Assembly (NCBI GenBank): GCA_029098065.1
Contig: JAQXNP010000067.1
Location: 1 to 12,993 of the forward strand
Origin: Clostridiales bacterium
GTDB lineage: Bacteria; Bacillota; Clostridia; Oscillospirales; Oscillospiraceae
Reading direction: 5' to 3'
Length of the DNA: 12,993 nt
A program made the translations under genes and the position numbers. Of this stretch, positions 6,787 to 12,993 are shown in pieces (positions within the stretch are counted from its first letter, which is position 1; every line of letters starts with the position of its first letter). The notes beneath the pieces are model-generated. The model searched no databases, was not told the DNA's origin, and saw only the letters and a program-made list of their open reading frames with translations.

Positions 6787-6817
6787 AAAGAGCCGCGCCC
6801 GGTGGGTGCGGCTCTTT
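6787..6817 (+). terminator. terminator of the ABC transporter operon
   Basis: AAAGAGCCGC (6787-6796) pairs with GCGGCTCTTT (6808-6817), extended inward by a G-T pair and CCC/GGG around a GGT loop. It begins 9 bases after the ATPase stop codon. Confidence 0.75.
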
Positions 6818-6828
6818 GCGTCTGCCGG

Positions 6829-6867
6829 AAAAAGCGGCAGCCCGCTGCGTGCGGGCTGCCGTTTTTT
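6829..6867. terminator. strong bidirectional terminator, operon end and SLH-protein gene end
   Basis: CGGCAGCCCGC and its 11-base complement around loop TGCGT, flanked by AAAAA on the left and TTTTTT on the right, so it works in both directions. It lies 7 bases from the stop codon of the convergent minus-strand gene. Confidence 0.9.
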
Positions 6868-6873
6868 CCCTAT

Positions 6874-9126
6874 TTACTGGATGGATGCGGAGACCATCTG
6901 AGCCATCTGGCTCCGGGTCAGCGGTCCGTCAAAGCCCAGCGTATCCTCATACCCGGCCTGATACCGCTCCAGCATCAGGGCCATCTCCCCGGCAGTCACC
7001 GGTTCGTCGGGGAGGAAACGGCCCTGGCCGTCCCCCTCCACGATGCCGCTGTCCACGGCCCAGCCCACATAGCCGGAATACCAGGAGCCCGCCTCCACAT
7101 CAGAGAAGGTCCCGGTCTCCTTCTGTTCCGCTCCGGCCAGCCGGGCCAGCACCGTAATGGCCTGAGCCCGGGTGACAACTCCGTCGGGAGAGAATCTGTT
7201 ATTCCCGACTCCGTTTACGGCCCCGGCCCGGTAAAGGGTCCTGATTGCCTCATACCCCTCATCGGTCTCCCGCACATCCGTGAACGGCAGGGCCCCGACG
7301 GTAAAGGAGATCTGCGTGGCGCCGGTATAATCCTCGTTCCCGGAGACTACTGCCGCTGTCAGCGTATAGTTTCCGTCCTCCGTGGGCAGCAGCGCGTTCA
7401 CAGCGTCCAGCCCGTCGGAGAGGAGGCAGGAGGCGGCGTAGTCCTCCGAGGGATCATCCGTCACGCTGATCTGCACCAGGGCAGGATCAAGCTCCACGCT
7501 GGGCGTAACGGCGGTAATGACTTCGATCACCGTATTCTTCCCGGAGCGGACCGCTCCCTCTACGGTAAAGGTCACCCGGATCTTGCCGGAGGCGTCGGAA
7601 TCGCACACGCCGGAGAAGGACTTGGTGGTCTCCGTCAGCACAAAATCAGTGGAGCCGGAGCCGTCGGCCTGGCTGTCTCCGCCGGGAAAACCGCCTTCCG
7701 GCCGCTGTCCGCCGAAGCCCTCAGGGAGTTCCATGCCCTCAGGGGGTTCCATCCCTTCGGGAAGTTCCATGCCCTCGGGAGGCTCCGGGCGCTCCCCTTT
7801 CTGGCCGCCGGGACGGTCCGGCGGATTTTCTCCATCCGGGAACTGGCCCTCCATTCCCTCGGGGCGTCCGCCGCCGAGACCGCCGTGTCCCATGCCGAAG
7901 CTGTTGCCGCTGTAACACTGGAGCACATCATCCACATAGACGTGATACGTGGTATCCAGTTTCAGCTCCGGAACCGAGAGAGTGATCGACTGACATTTTT
8001 TCCGGGTGACGGCGCTCCACAGCTCATTCCCGCTCTCATCCCGGAGGGAAACAACGCTCCCCGCCGGCAGCGTGGAGGCAAAGGCCAGCTCCATGTAGGG
8101 CTGCTCCGAGGCGCTGTCGGCGGCGTCGTTCCGGGTTCCGAAGGCGTACACGCTGCCGCCGTTGATCAGGATGGGCTGATCGGCGTCGATGCCCCCGTCA
8201 GGAGAGGTCTCGTTGGCCATGGTCCACACGGCGCCGCCGTTGATGACCAGATAGCCGTTGGAGTCGATGCCGTCGCCCTCGGCGCCGTTGCCGCCATTGA
8301 CGGTGAGACTGCCGCCGTTGATGGTGGTGACGCTCACTCCGTCTTCATTGGTGTTGATGCCGTCATCCTGAGAGGTGATGGAGATGGTGCCGCCGTTGAT
8401 GGTCAGATGCAGTTCGGCGTCCATTCCCTCGTTATCCGCGATGATGTTGAGCACACCGGAGTCATCTCCGTGGTCGCCGTCCACATTCATGGACATTTTG
8501 GAATAAAAGGCCCCATCGTACTTGTGGAGCTTTTTGGTGGTGCCCTCCTTGTAAATACGGGCCACGTGGGAGCCGGTGAAGGTGTTCTCACTGCCGGCGG
8601 CGATGATGACGTTGGCGCCGGCGGCAGAGGTATCCACAACGGGGGAGGCGGTCTCCGGATCATCGGAGCCGCACTCATAGACATTGTAGAAGATCAGGGC
8701 CGGAGCCACCGTGCAGGTCACATCCACATTGTCCAGAATGAGGGTGACCACCGCGGCGGGGTCCTCCTTCGCGTCCTCACCCAGATCCACAGCGATCTGC
8801 CCGGCGGAAAGGGAACCGGTGAGCCGGTAAGTGCCGGGCCGGGTGATGGTGACTACGGTGTGGGCCGCCGCCTCTTCGGCGGAGTGCATCTCGCTCTCCG
8901 TGCCCTCGCCGTAGGTGCTGTCGGTGCCATCCTTGTAATAGACGATCTCCGCCCCGGTATAAACGGCGGCGGTCTCTTCGGTGGAGGCGGTCTGTCCGTT
9001 CACCGTAACAGTTTGATCGGAGAGGACGATGTCTGTCTCGTCATCCGCCGCCCAGGCGCCGCAGGTGATGCCTGAAAGGGCCACCGCAGCGGAGAGAAGC
9101 AGAGCCGGGATCTGTTTTCGCTTCAT
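6874..9126 (-). CDS. secreted Cthe_2159-like beta-helix protein with C-terminal SLH modules
   Basis: Product of 750 residues. Signal peptide with cleavage expected after AWA (about residue 26). Residues 30-400 resemble the Cthe_2159 carbohydrate-binding family (DUF4353): GTYRLTGSLSAGQIAVD near 98-114, then parallel beta-helix rungs built on repeated INGG (243, 270, 296, 322) alternating with acidic turns (SQDDGINTNEDG, GDGIDSNG, DGGIDADQ) likely to bind calcium. Residues 405-490 are a Gly/Pro/Glu/Met-rich linker with hexapeptide repeats. Residues 495-610 look like a beta-sandwich domain. Two clear SLH modules follow (PFTDV at 614 and TFSDV at 673), plus a degenerate third at the end (LTRSQMAQM). 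SLH modules tie proteins to the cell-wall polymer, so it is probably displayed on the surface; ligand unknown. ATG 9124-9126 has AAAGGA 9 bases upstream. Monocistronic. Confidence 0.85.
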   Translation of the reverse strand: MKRKQIPALLLSAAVALSGITCGAWAADDETDIVLSDQTVTVNGQTASTEETAAVYTGAEIVYYKDGTDSTYGEGTESEMHSAEEAAAHTVVTITRPGTYRLTGSLSAGQIAVDLGEDAKEDPAAVVTLILDNVDVTCTVAPALIFYNVYECGSDDPETASPVVDTSAAGANVIIAAGSENTFTGSHVARIYKEGTTKKLHKYDGAFYSKMSMNVDGDHGDDSGVLNIIADNEGMDAELHLTINGGTISITSQDDGINTNEDGVSVTTINGGSLTVNGGNGAEGDGIDSNGYLVINGGAVWTMANETSPDGGIDADQPILINGGSVYAFGTRNDAADSASEQPYMELAFASTLPAGSVVSLRDESGNELWSAVTRKKCQSITLSVPELKLDTTYHVYVDDVLQCYSGNSFGMGHGGLGGGRPEGMEGQFPDGENPPDRPGGQKGERPEPPEGMELPEGMEPPEGMELPEGFGGQRPEGGFPGGDSQADGSGSTDFVLTETTKSFSGVCDSDASGKIRVTFTVEGAVRSGKNTVIEVITAVTPSVELDPALVQISVTDDPSEDYAASCLLSDGLDAVNALLPTEDGNYTLTAAVVSGNEDYTGATQISFTVGALPFTDVRETDEGYEAIRTLYRAGAVNGVGNNRFSPDGVVTRAQAITVLARLAGAEQKETGTFSDVEAGSWYSGYVGWAVDSGIVEGDGQGRFLPDEPVTAGEMALMLERYQAGYEDTLGFDGPLTRSQMAQMVSASIQ
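7717..7779 (-). repeat. 18-base tandem repeat coding for PEGME(L/P) hexapeptides
   Basis: Three full 18-base units (7762-7779, 7744-7761, 7726-7743) and a half unit (7717-7725) encode PEGMEL, PEGMEP, PEGMEL, PEG at residues 450-470 of the SLH protein. The copies differ mostly at third positions. More remote PEG copies flank them (RPEGMEG at 421, RPEGGF at 475), so the whole linker probably grew by repeat expansion. Confidence 0.85.
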
Positions 9127-9160
9127 TATGGATCATCCTTTCATCCACTGAGATGACGAG

Positions 9161-9169
9161 AGTATAACA
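9161..9169 (-). promoter_or_regulatory. extended -10 promoter for the SLH-protein gene
   Basis: Minus strand TG-T-TATACT, a 5/6 -10 with the extended TG motif, about 35 bases before the start codon. No good -35 is present at 16-18 bases, which is usual for extended -10 promoters. Confidence 0.5.
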
Positions 9170-9279
9170 TTGAAACTTAAAATTAGTCTGAAGCATCCGG
9201 CCGCCGGTTCTGAGTACGGCGGCTTCCTTTCCCCGGTTCCCCGCGGGACCTCCGCCCTTCCCGCCGCATAGATTAGGGT

Positions 9280-9300
9280 GGCGCCTGCCGGAACGGCGCC
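9280..9300 (+). promoter_or_regulatory. hairpin in the feoA leader
   Basis: GGCGCC (9280-9285) and GGCGCC (9295-9300) pair around TGCCGGAAC, ending 7 bases before the feoA ribosome site. A second dyad, GCCGCCG/CGGCGGC, lies at 9200-9223. Neither matches a Fur or DtxR box or a riboswitch that I know. I found no convincing plus-strand promoter between 9170 and 9300 (TAGATT at 9269 lacks a -35). Confidence 0.35.
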
Positions 9301-9321
9301 GTATTTCGGAGGTGAACCAAC

Positions 9322-9552
9322 TTGAACGATATTCCTCTCTCCTCCCTCCTTCCCGGCCAGCGGGCGGTCGTCTGCGGCTCCTCCGCCACCGGTGAGACCC
9401 GGCGGCGGCTTCAGGATCTGGGCTTCATTCAGGGGGCCAGCGTGGCCTGCCTCGGCCGCAGCCCGCTGGGAGATCCCTCCGCCTACCGGATCTGCGGGGC
9501 GGTCATCGCCCTGCGGGCGGAGGACTCCGGCCGGGTAATGGTGGCCCTATGA
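9322..9552 (+). CDS. feoA: FeoA, ferrous iron transport accessory protein
   Basis: Product of 76 residues: a single small SH3-like FeoA domain. It shows the family pattern LSSLLPGQRAVV, RRRLQDLGFIQGASVACLGRSPLGDP, YRICGAVIALRAEDSGRVMV. FeoA is a cytoplasmic partner of FeoB and is needed for full Fe2+ uptake in several bacteria. The start codon is TTG, well supported by GGAGGTGA (9308-9315) 6 bases upstream and by the family's usual N-terminus. Its stop overlaps the feoB start (ATGA), so translation is probably coupled. Confidence 0.9.
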   Translation: MNDIPLSSLLPGQRAVVCGSSATGETRRRLQDLGFIQGASVACLGRSPLGDPSAYRICGAVIALRAEDSGRVMVAL

Positions 9553-11636
9553 CCGCCCCCCTTGCTGTCCGGAAACGGGCGGACAGTGACCGGATCGTGG
9601 CCCTGGCCGGCAATCCAAACGTGGGCAAATCCACCATTTTCAACGCCCTCACCGGACTGCACCAGCATACCGGCAACTGGCCGGGCAAGACGGTGGCCAA
9701 CGCCCAGGGCTGGTGCTCTTTCCGGGGCAGCGGCTATGTCCTGGTGGATATCCCAGGCTGTTACTCCCTCTTCGCCCACTCCGCCGAAGAGGAGGTGGCC
9801 CGGGACTTCCTCTGCTTCCAGGCCCCCGACGCCGCCGTCGTGGTGTGTGACGCCACCTGCCTGGAGCGCAATCTGAATCTGGTCCTCCAGGTCATGGAGG
9901 CCGTCCCCCGGGTGGTGGTGGCGGTGAACCTGATGGACGAGGCTGAGCGCAAGGGCATTTCCCTGGATCTGGGACTTCTCTCCCGCAGGCTGGGAACGCC
10001 GGTGGTGGGCACCGCCGCCCGGAACGCCCACGGCCTGGACTGCCTGATGTCCGCCCTGGAGGGAGCGCTGGCCGCTCCGCCCCGCGCCGCGCCCGCCGTG
10101 TCCTATCCCGACTACATAGAGAAAGGGCTGGAGGAACTGGTGCCCCTGGTGGAGCCCCTTTCCGGGCCGGCCAGCCCCCGATGGCTGGCCGCCCGGCTGC
10201 TGGACGCGGATGACAGCCTCACCGGCTCCATGATCCAGTTCTTAGGCCGGGACCCCGCTCAGTCCCCCGCCGTGGCGGAGGCGCTGACCGGGCTGCGGAA
10301 ACGCTGGGCCGGGATGGGGATCCGCCCGCAGGCTCTCCGGGACGATCTGGCCGCCGCCTTCCTCACCCGGGCGGAAGCGCTTTGCCGGGATGTGGTTTGC
10401 TCCGGCGGAGCGCCCGACCGGAAAGACCGGCTCCTGGACCGGATCTTCACCAGCAGGGCCGCCGGCTTCCCCATCATGCTCCTGCTTCTGATGGGCATTT
10501 TCTGGCTCACCATCGTGGGGGCCAACTACCCCTCCGCCTGGCTGTCCGCCCTCTTCGCCCGGCTGGGAGACATCCTGACCCATGCTTTGGAAGTCCTCCG
10601 GGCCCCGCCGGTGGTCACCGACGCCCTGATGAACGGGGTCTACCGGGTGATGACCTGGGTCGTCGCGGTAATGCTGCCCCCCATGGCCATCTTCTTCCCC
10701 CTGTTCACGCTGCTGGAGGACTTCGGCTATCTGCCCCGGGTGGCCTTCAATCTGGACCGCTGCTTTCACTGCTGCAAGGCCTGCGGCAAACAGTCCCTGA
10801 CCATGATGATGGGCTTCGGCTGCAATGCCGCGGCAGTCACCGGCTGCCGGATCATCGACTCCCCCCGGGAACGGCTCATCGCCATCCTCACCAACGTCTT
10901 TGTCCCGTGCAATGGCCGCTTTCCCATTCTGATCACCCTGATCACCCTGTTCCTGGCCGGCGCCGGGCCCTGGGCGGGACTGCGGGGCGCCGTCCTTCTG
11001 GCGGGGATCATCGTTCTGGGGGTAGTCATGACCCTGCTGGCCTCCCGCCTGCTGTCCGGCACCGTCCTGAAGGGAGTCCCCTCCTCTTTCACACTGGAAC
11101 TGCCTCCCTATCGTCCGCCCCAGGTGGGGAAGGTCATCGTGCGCAGCGTCATTGACCGGACGCTGAAGGTGCTGGGCCGGGCGGTGCTCTCCGCCGCGCC
11201 GGCGGGGCTGGTCATCTGGCTGCTGGCCCATGTCCGGGTGGGGAGCGGCACGCTGCTGGCCCTCTTCACCGCGTTTCTGGACCCGCTGGGGAGGGCCCTG
11301 GGCATGGACGGAGTCATCCTGTCCGGCTTCCTGCTGGCCCTCCCCGCCAACGAGATCGCCCTGCCCATTATCCTGATGTCTTACACCTCCGGCTCCGCCC
11401 TGATGGAACTGGAGGGGGCCGCCCTGATGTCCGTTCTCTCCGCCCACGGCTGGACGGCCTCCACGGCGGTGTGCGCCGCCCTCTTCACGCTGATGCACTG
11501 GCCCTGCGCCACCACCCTCCTCACCATCCGGAAGGAGACCGGCAGCTGGAAATGGACCGCTCTGGCCTTTGCCCTGCCCACCCTCTGCGGAATGGCCGCC
11601 TGCCTTCTGGTCCGGCTGATCTCGTTTCTGCTGTAA
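9549..11636 (+). CDS. feoB: FeoB, ferrous iron transporter with N-terminal G domain
   Basis: Product of 695 residues. The N-terminal GTPase carries G1 GNPNVGKS (21-28), the HQHTGNWPGKTV segment (38-49), G3 DIPG (67-70), G4 NLMD (127-130) and a G5-like TAARNAHG (155-162). After a helical linker, about ten membrane helices follow with the two FeoB gate regions: MLPPMAIFFPLFTLLEDFGY then MGFGCNAA, and the second at ALPANEIALPIILM. It imports Fe2+ across the membrane. It is shorter than E. coli FeoB (773) but normal for Clostridia. The first gate is cysteine-rich (Cys405, 408, 409, 412, 425, 433, 454). The ATG overlaps the feoA stop codon by four bases. No feoC or metal regulator gene follows; a terminator does. 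Confidence 0.95.
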   Translation: MTAPLAVRKRADSDRIVALAGNPNVGKSTIFNALTGLHQHTGNWPGKTVANAQGWCSFRGSGYVLVDIPGCYSLFAHSAEEEVARDFLCFQAPDAAVVVCDATCLERNLNLVLQVMEAVPRVVVAVNLMDEAERKGISLDLGLLSRRLGTPVVGTAARNAHGLDCLMSALEGALAAPPRAAPAVSYPDYIEKGLEELVPLVEPLSGPASPRWLAARLLDADDSLTGSMIQFLGRDPAQSPAVAEALTGLRKRWAGMGIRPQALRDDLAAAFLTRAEALCRDVVCSGGAPDRKDRLLDRIFTSRAAGFPIMLLLLMGIFWLTIVGANYPSAWLSALFARLGDILTHALEVLRAPPVVTDALMNGVYRVMTWVVAVMLPPMAIFFPLFTLLEDFGYLPRVAFNLDRCFHCCKACGKQSLTMMMGFGCNAAAVTGCRIIDSPRERLIAILTNVFVPCNGRFPILITLITLFLAGAGPWAGLRGAVLLAGIIVLGVVMTLLASRLLSGTVLKGVPSSFTLELPPYRPPQVGKVIVRSVIDRTLKVLGRAVLSAAPAGLVIWLLAHVRVGSGTLLALFTAFLDPLGRALGMDGVILSGFLLALPANEIALPIILMSYTSGSALMELEGAALMSVLSAHGWTASTAVCAALFTLMHWPCATTLLTIRKETGSWKWTALAFALPTLCGMAACLLVRLISFLL

Positions 11637-11653
11637 CCCGGCCGCGCAAAGAC

Positions 11654-11683
11654 CGGGCCTCCCGTCAAAGGGCGGGAGGCCCG
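11654..11683. terminator. hairpin between feoB and the pyridoxamine kinase gene
   Basis: Perfect 11-pair stem CGGGCCTCCCG/CGGGAGGCCCG with an 8-base loop, lying between two convergent stop codons (11636 and 11693). The T runs on either side are weak, but the position and stability fit a shared terminator. Confidence 0.75.
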
Positions 11684-11692
11684 ATCCGTCTG

Positions 11693-12541
11693 TTATCCGA
11701 TTTCAGTCAGCTCGCCCAGCAGCCCCTCATACTGGACGCCCTCCCGAATGGGGGTCCCCAGCTCCAGGGTACGGCGGGCGCTCCGGCCCACAAATTCCAC
11801 TGCCCGGGCCGTCGCCTGCTTCAGGCTCCTGCCCCGGAGCAGCTCGCCCAGGGCCACACTGGCGAAGAGATCCCCGGTACCCGGGAACTCGGCGGGCTCC
11901 TCCCGGGCGGCGGAGAAGGCGGTCTCGCCGCTCTCCCGGTCAAAGCTGGCCGCTCCCACCATATCCTTTTCAGGATGGATGCCAGTGAGGATCACCGACC
12001 GGCGGCCGCCCTCGCTGAGCCGCTCCAGCCATATCCGGAGGCCCGCCTCCGTCCTGGGCGCGCTGTGGTAGTCCTCTCCCAGCAGGATGGCCGCCTCGGT
12101 GAGATTGGGGGTGATGACATCGGCCAGTTCCGCCAGTTCGCACATCTTTTCACACATCAGGGGCGTATAAGTACGGTAGGGCTTGCCCCAGTCCCCCATC
12201 ACCGGGTCCACCATCACCAAAGTGTCCGCTCCCCGGAAGTCCCGGAGGAACGCCCCCAACACCTCGATCTGCTCCGCCGAACCCACGAAGCCGCTGTACA
12301 GTGCGTCAAAATGGACGCCCAATTCCTTCCAGTGTTCCGAGGAACCGCTCATCTCTCCCGTCAGATCCCGGAATACAAAGCGGTCAGAGGGGGGAAAGAT
12401 CGTGGACGCGGACAGATAGGCGGTGGGCAGGGCCGAACACCAGCAGCCCATGGCGGACAGGACAGGCAGGACAATGCCCAGGGAGCACCGTCCCATACCC
12501 GAGAGATCGTGGATGGCGGCCACATGGGGCGCTTGTTTCAT
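11693..12541 (-). CDS. pdxY: pyridoxamine/pyridoxal kinase (PdxY/PdxK-like, ribokinase family)
   Basis: Product of 282 residues, close to E. coli PdxY (287). It begins MKQAPHVAAIHDLSGMGRCS, the typical pattern of Firmicute pyridoxamine kinases, and has DPVMGDWGKPY (112-122), the ATP-side ITPNLTEAAILLGE (143-156) and the anion hole GTGD (221-224) with Asp224 as the expected catalytic base. It phosphorylates vitamin B6 vitamers with ATP, giving salvage of pyridoxal phosphate. The frame is open 25 codons further upstream, but the predicted promoter (-10 at 12573-12578) lies inside that extension, and GGGAAG stands 8 bases before the ATG at 12539-12541. It is a single gene, convergent with feoB. 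The exact vitamer preference, and thus the symbol, is inferred. Confidence 0.88.
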   Translation of the reverse strand: MKQAPHVAAIHDLSGMGRCSLGIVLPVLSAMGCWCSALPTAYLSASTIFPPSDRFVFRDLTGEMSGSSEHWKELGVHFDALYSGFVGSAEQIEVLGAFLRDFRGADTLVMVDPVMGDWGKPYRTYTPLMCEKMCELAELADVITPNLTEAAILLGEDYHSAPRTEAGLRIWLERLSEGGRRSVILTGIHPEKDMVGAASFDRESGETAFSAAREEPAEFPGTGDLFASVALGELLRGRSLKQATARAVEFVGRSARRTLELGTPIREGVQYEGLLGELTEIG

Positions 12542-12572
12542 GGAGCAGACTTCCCTTCTTTGGATTGTCCTC

Positions 12573-12601
12573 ATTATATCCGCTTTCCCCGGAGAACGCA
12601 A
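12573..12601 (-). promoter_or_regulatory. promoter of the pyridoxamine kinase gene
   Basis: Minus strand TTGCGT (12596-12601), 17 bases, TATAAT (12573-12578). Perfect -10, 3/6 -35, ideal spacing; start point about 25 bases before the ATG. Confidence 0.75.
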
Positions 12602-12604
12602 CGA

Positions 12605-12634
12605 TTGACGGAGCACAATTTTATGTGATATACT
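12605..12634 (+). promoter_or_regulatory. strong plus-strand promoter reading toward tRNA-Leu
   Basis: TTGACG (12605-12610), 18 bases, TATACT (12629-12634): 5/6 at both hexamers. Its -35 is three bases from the -35 of the divergent kinase promoter. The only annotated gene downstream is the tRNA, which begins about 200 bases later. Confidence 0.75.
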
Positions 12635-12640
12635 ACGAAC

Positions 12641-12840
12641 GCAGCCCGGAGCAGCGAAACCCGCGGTGGTGCCGGAGCTTGACTTCCCCGGCCCGGCAAG
12701 GCCTTCTGCCCCGCGGACCGGAGGGAAAACACATCCTCGCCGCTTTCATATGCGGGTATGGTGAAACCGGCATGACGCCTGATTTGCTGGGAAGGTCCTG
12801 CCGTTCCCTGCAGCGCCCCCTTCCCCCAAAAACGAAATAT
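12641..12840 (+). other. transcribed-looking non-coding stretch, possible small RNA or long tRNA leader
   Basis: No credible open frame or known RNA family is recognised. The stretch begins at the expected start point of the promoter above. It contains a run of short hairpins in the plus sense: GCCGG/CCGGC around 12672-12693, CCGC-TTTCATAT-GCGG near 12742-12757, GGT/ACC and GGC/GCC just after, and GGGAAGG-TCCTG-CC(G)TTCCC near 12789-12808. It ends in a C-rich and A-rich segment directly before the tRNA. Confidence 0.35.
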
Positions 12841-12925
12841 GCGCCTGTGATGAAATTGGTAGACATGCGAGATTTAGGTTCTCGTGCAGCAATGCGTGTG
12901 GGTTCGAGTCCCTTCAGGCGCACCA
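12841..12925 (+). tRNA. tRNA-Leu (anticodon TAG)
   Basis: Acceptor stem GCGCCTG (12841-12847) with CAGGCGC (12915-12921), discriminator A and encoded CCA (12923-12925). Anticodon stem CGAGA/TCTCG with loop TTTAGGT gives anticodon TAG (decodes CUA and related Leu codons). The long variable arm (GCA-GCAA-TGC) is the mark of a class II tRNA. The T loop is TTCGAGT. The T stem has a T-T mismatch at the second pair and G-T at the first (GTGGG with CCCTT). Confidence 0.95.
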
Positions 12926-12926
12926 C

Positions 12927-12963
12927 GTCGTCGCGGACTTCATATCGTTCGCGACGACTTTTT
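12927..12963 (+). terminator. rho-independent terminator after tRNA-Leu
   Basis: GTCGTCGCG (12927-12935) pairs with CGCGACGAC (12950-12958), followed at once by TTTTTATTTT. It starts one base after the CCA end of the tRNA, so the tRNA is the last gene of its transcript. Confidence 0.92.
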
Positions 12964-12993
12964 ATTTTAAAAAGTCATCGCTCATTCATTCCG

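Noticed and set aside
7717..7779. Short tandem repeats as a CRISPR array
   Set aside because: The units are contiguous with no spacers, in frame, and code for a protein linker.
6802..9075. Open frame of 757 codons on the plus strand across the SLH-protein gene
   Set aside because: It is antisense to a protein with a signal peptide and clear domains, is rich in Gly/His/Arg as GC-biased shadows are, and begins within the operon terminator. No domain is recognisable.
9176..9195. Possible DtxR/Fur-type box (TTAGTCT) before feoA
   Set aside because: Only the central bases match a DtxR half-pattern and the outer bases fail; it also sits next to the SLH-protein promoter on the other strand.
10242..11498. 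418-codon frame antisense to feoB
   Set aside because: Gln/Gly/His-rich composition typical of an antisense frame in GC-rich DNA; feoB is intact on the other strand.
12633..12926. 97-codon frame on the minus strand ending near the kinase promoter
   Set aside because: Its first 29 or so residues are the antisense translation of tRNA-Leu, a well-known false annotation; the rest covers the promoter region.

Overview
The window looks like ordinary chromosome from a GC-rich, anaerobic, low-inventory Firmicute, most likely a gut Clostridia of the Oscillospiraceae type (Flavonifractor/Lawsonibacter-like; this is inference from protein style, not a database match). Grounds: a clostridial-type 3-hydroxybutyryl-CoA dehydrogenase, a SpoVB-like flippase, a DacF-type D,D-carboxypeptidase, strong AGGAGG-like ribosome sites, frequent GTG/TTG starts, an SLH-anchored surface protein, and FeoAB of the Clostridia sequence type. 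I see no insertion sequence, phage gene, CRISPR array or integration site.

Layout. 1-140 (-): the start of hbd, running off the left edge, preceded by a 320-base non-coding leader with a promoter, nested palindromes and a possible Rex site. 461-1171 (-): a DUF554 membrane protein, with a near-consensus promoter in the gap it shares with the divergent flippase gene 1307-2851 (+). That gene converges on dacF 2888-4024 (-) across a bidirectional hairpin. 4315-6778 (+): a three-gene polar amino-acid-type ABC importer operon (lipoprotein, permease, ATPase) with a hairpin after the first gene that probably lowers downstream expression. Two stacked terminators separate it from 6874-9126 (-), a large secreted protein with a Cthe_2159-like beta-helix, a hexapeptide-repeat linker and C-terminal SLH modules. 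9322-11636 (+): feoA-feoB ferrous iron importer with overlapping ATGA junction. 11693-12541 (-): pyridoxamine/pyridoxal kinase. Its promoter is back to back with a plus-strand promoter that reads through about 200 bases of non-coding, hairpin-rich sequence into tRNA-Leu(UAG) at 12841-12925, which is followed by a strong terminator.

The genes do not form one pathway. They are independent housekeeping, envelope and uptake units, mostly one to three genes each, cleanly separated by terminators. I did not find a new multi-gene system. The points most worth a second look are the solute-binding protein lacking the usual carboxylate-binding arginine, the hairpin-rich transcribed-looking stretch before tRNA-Leu, the hbd leader, and the composite Cthe_2159/SLH surface protein.
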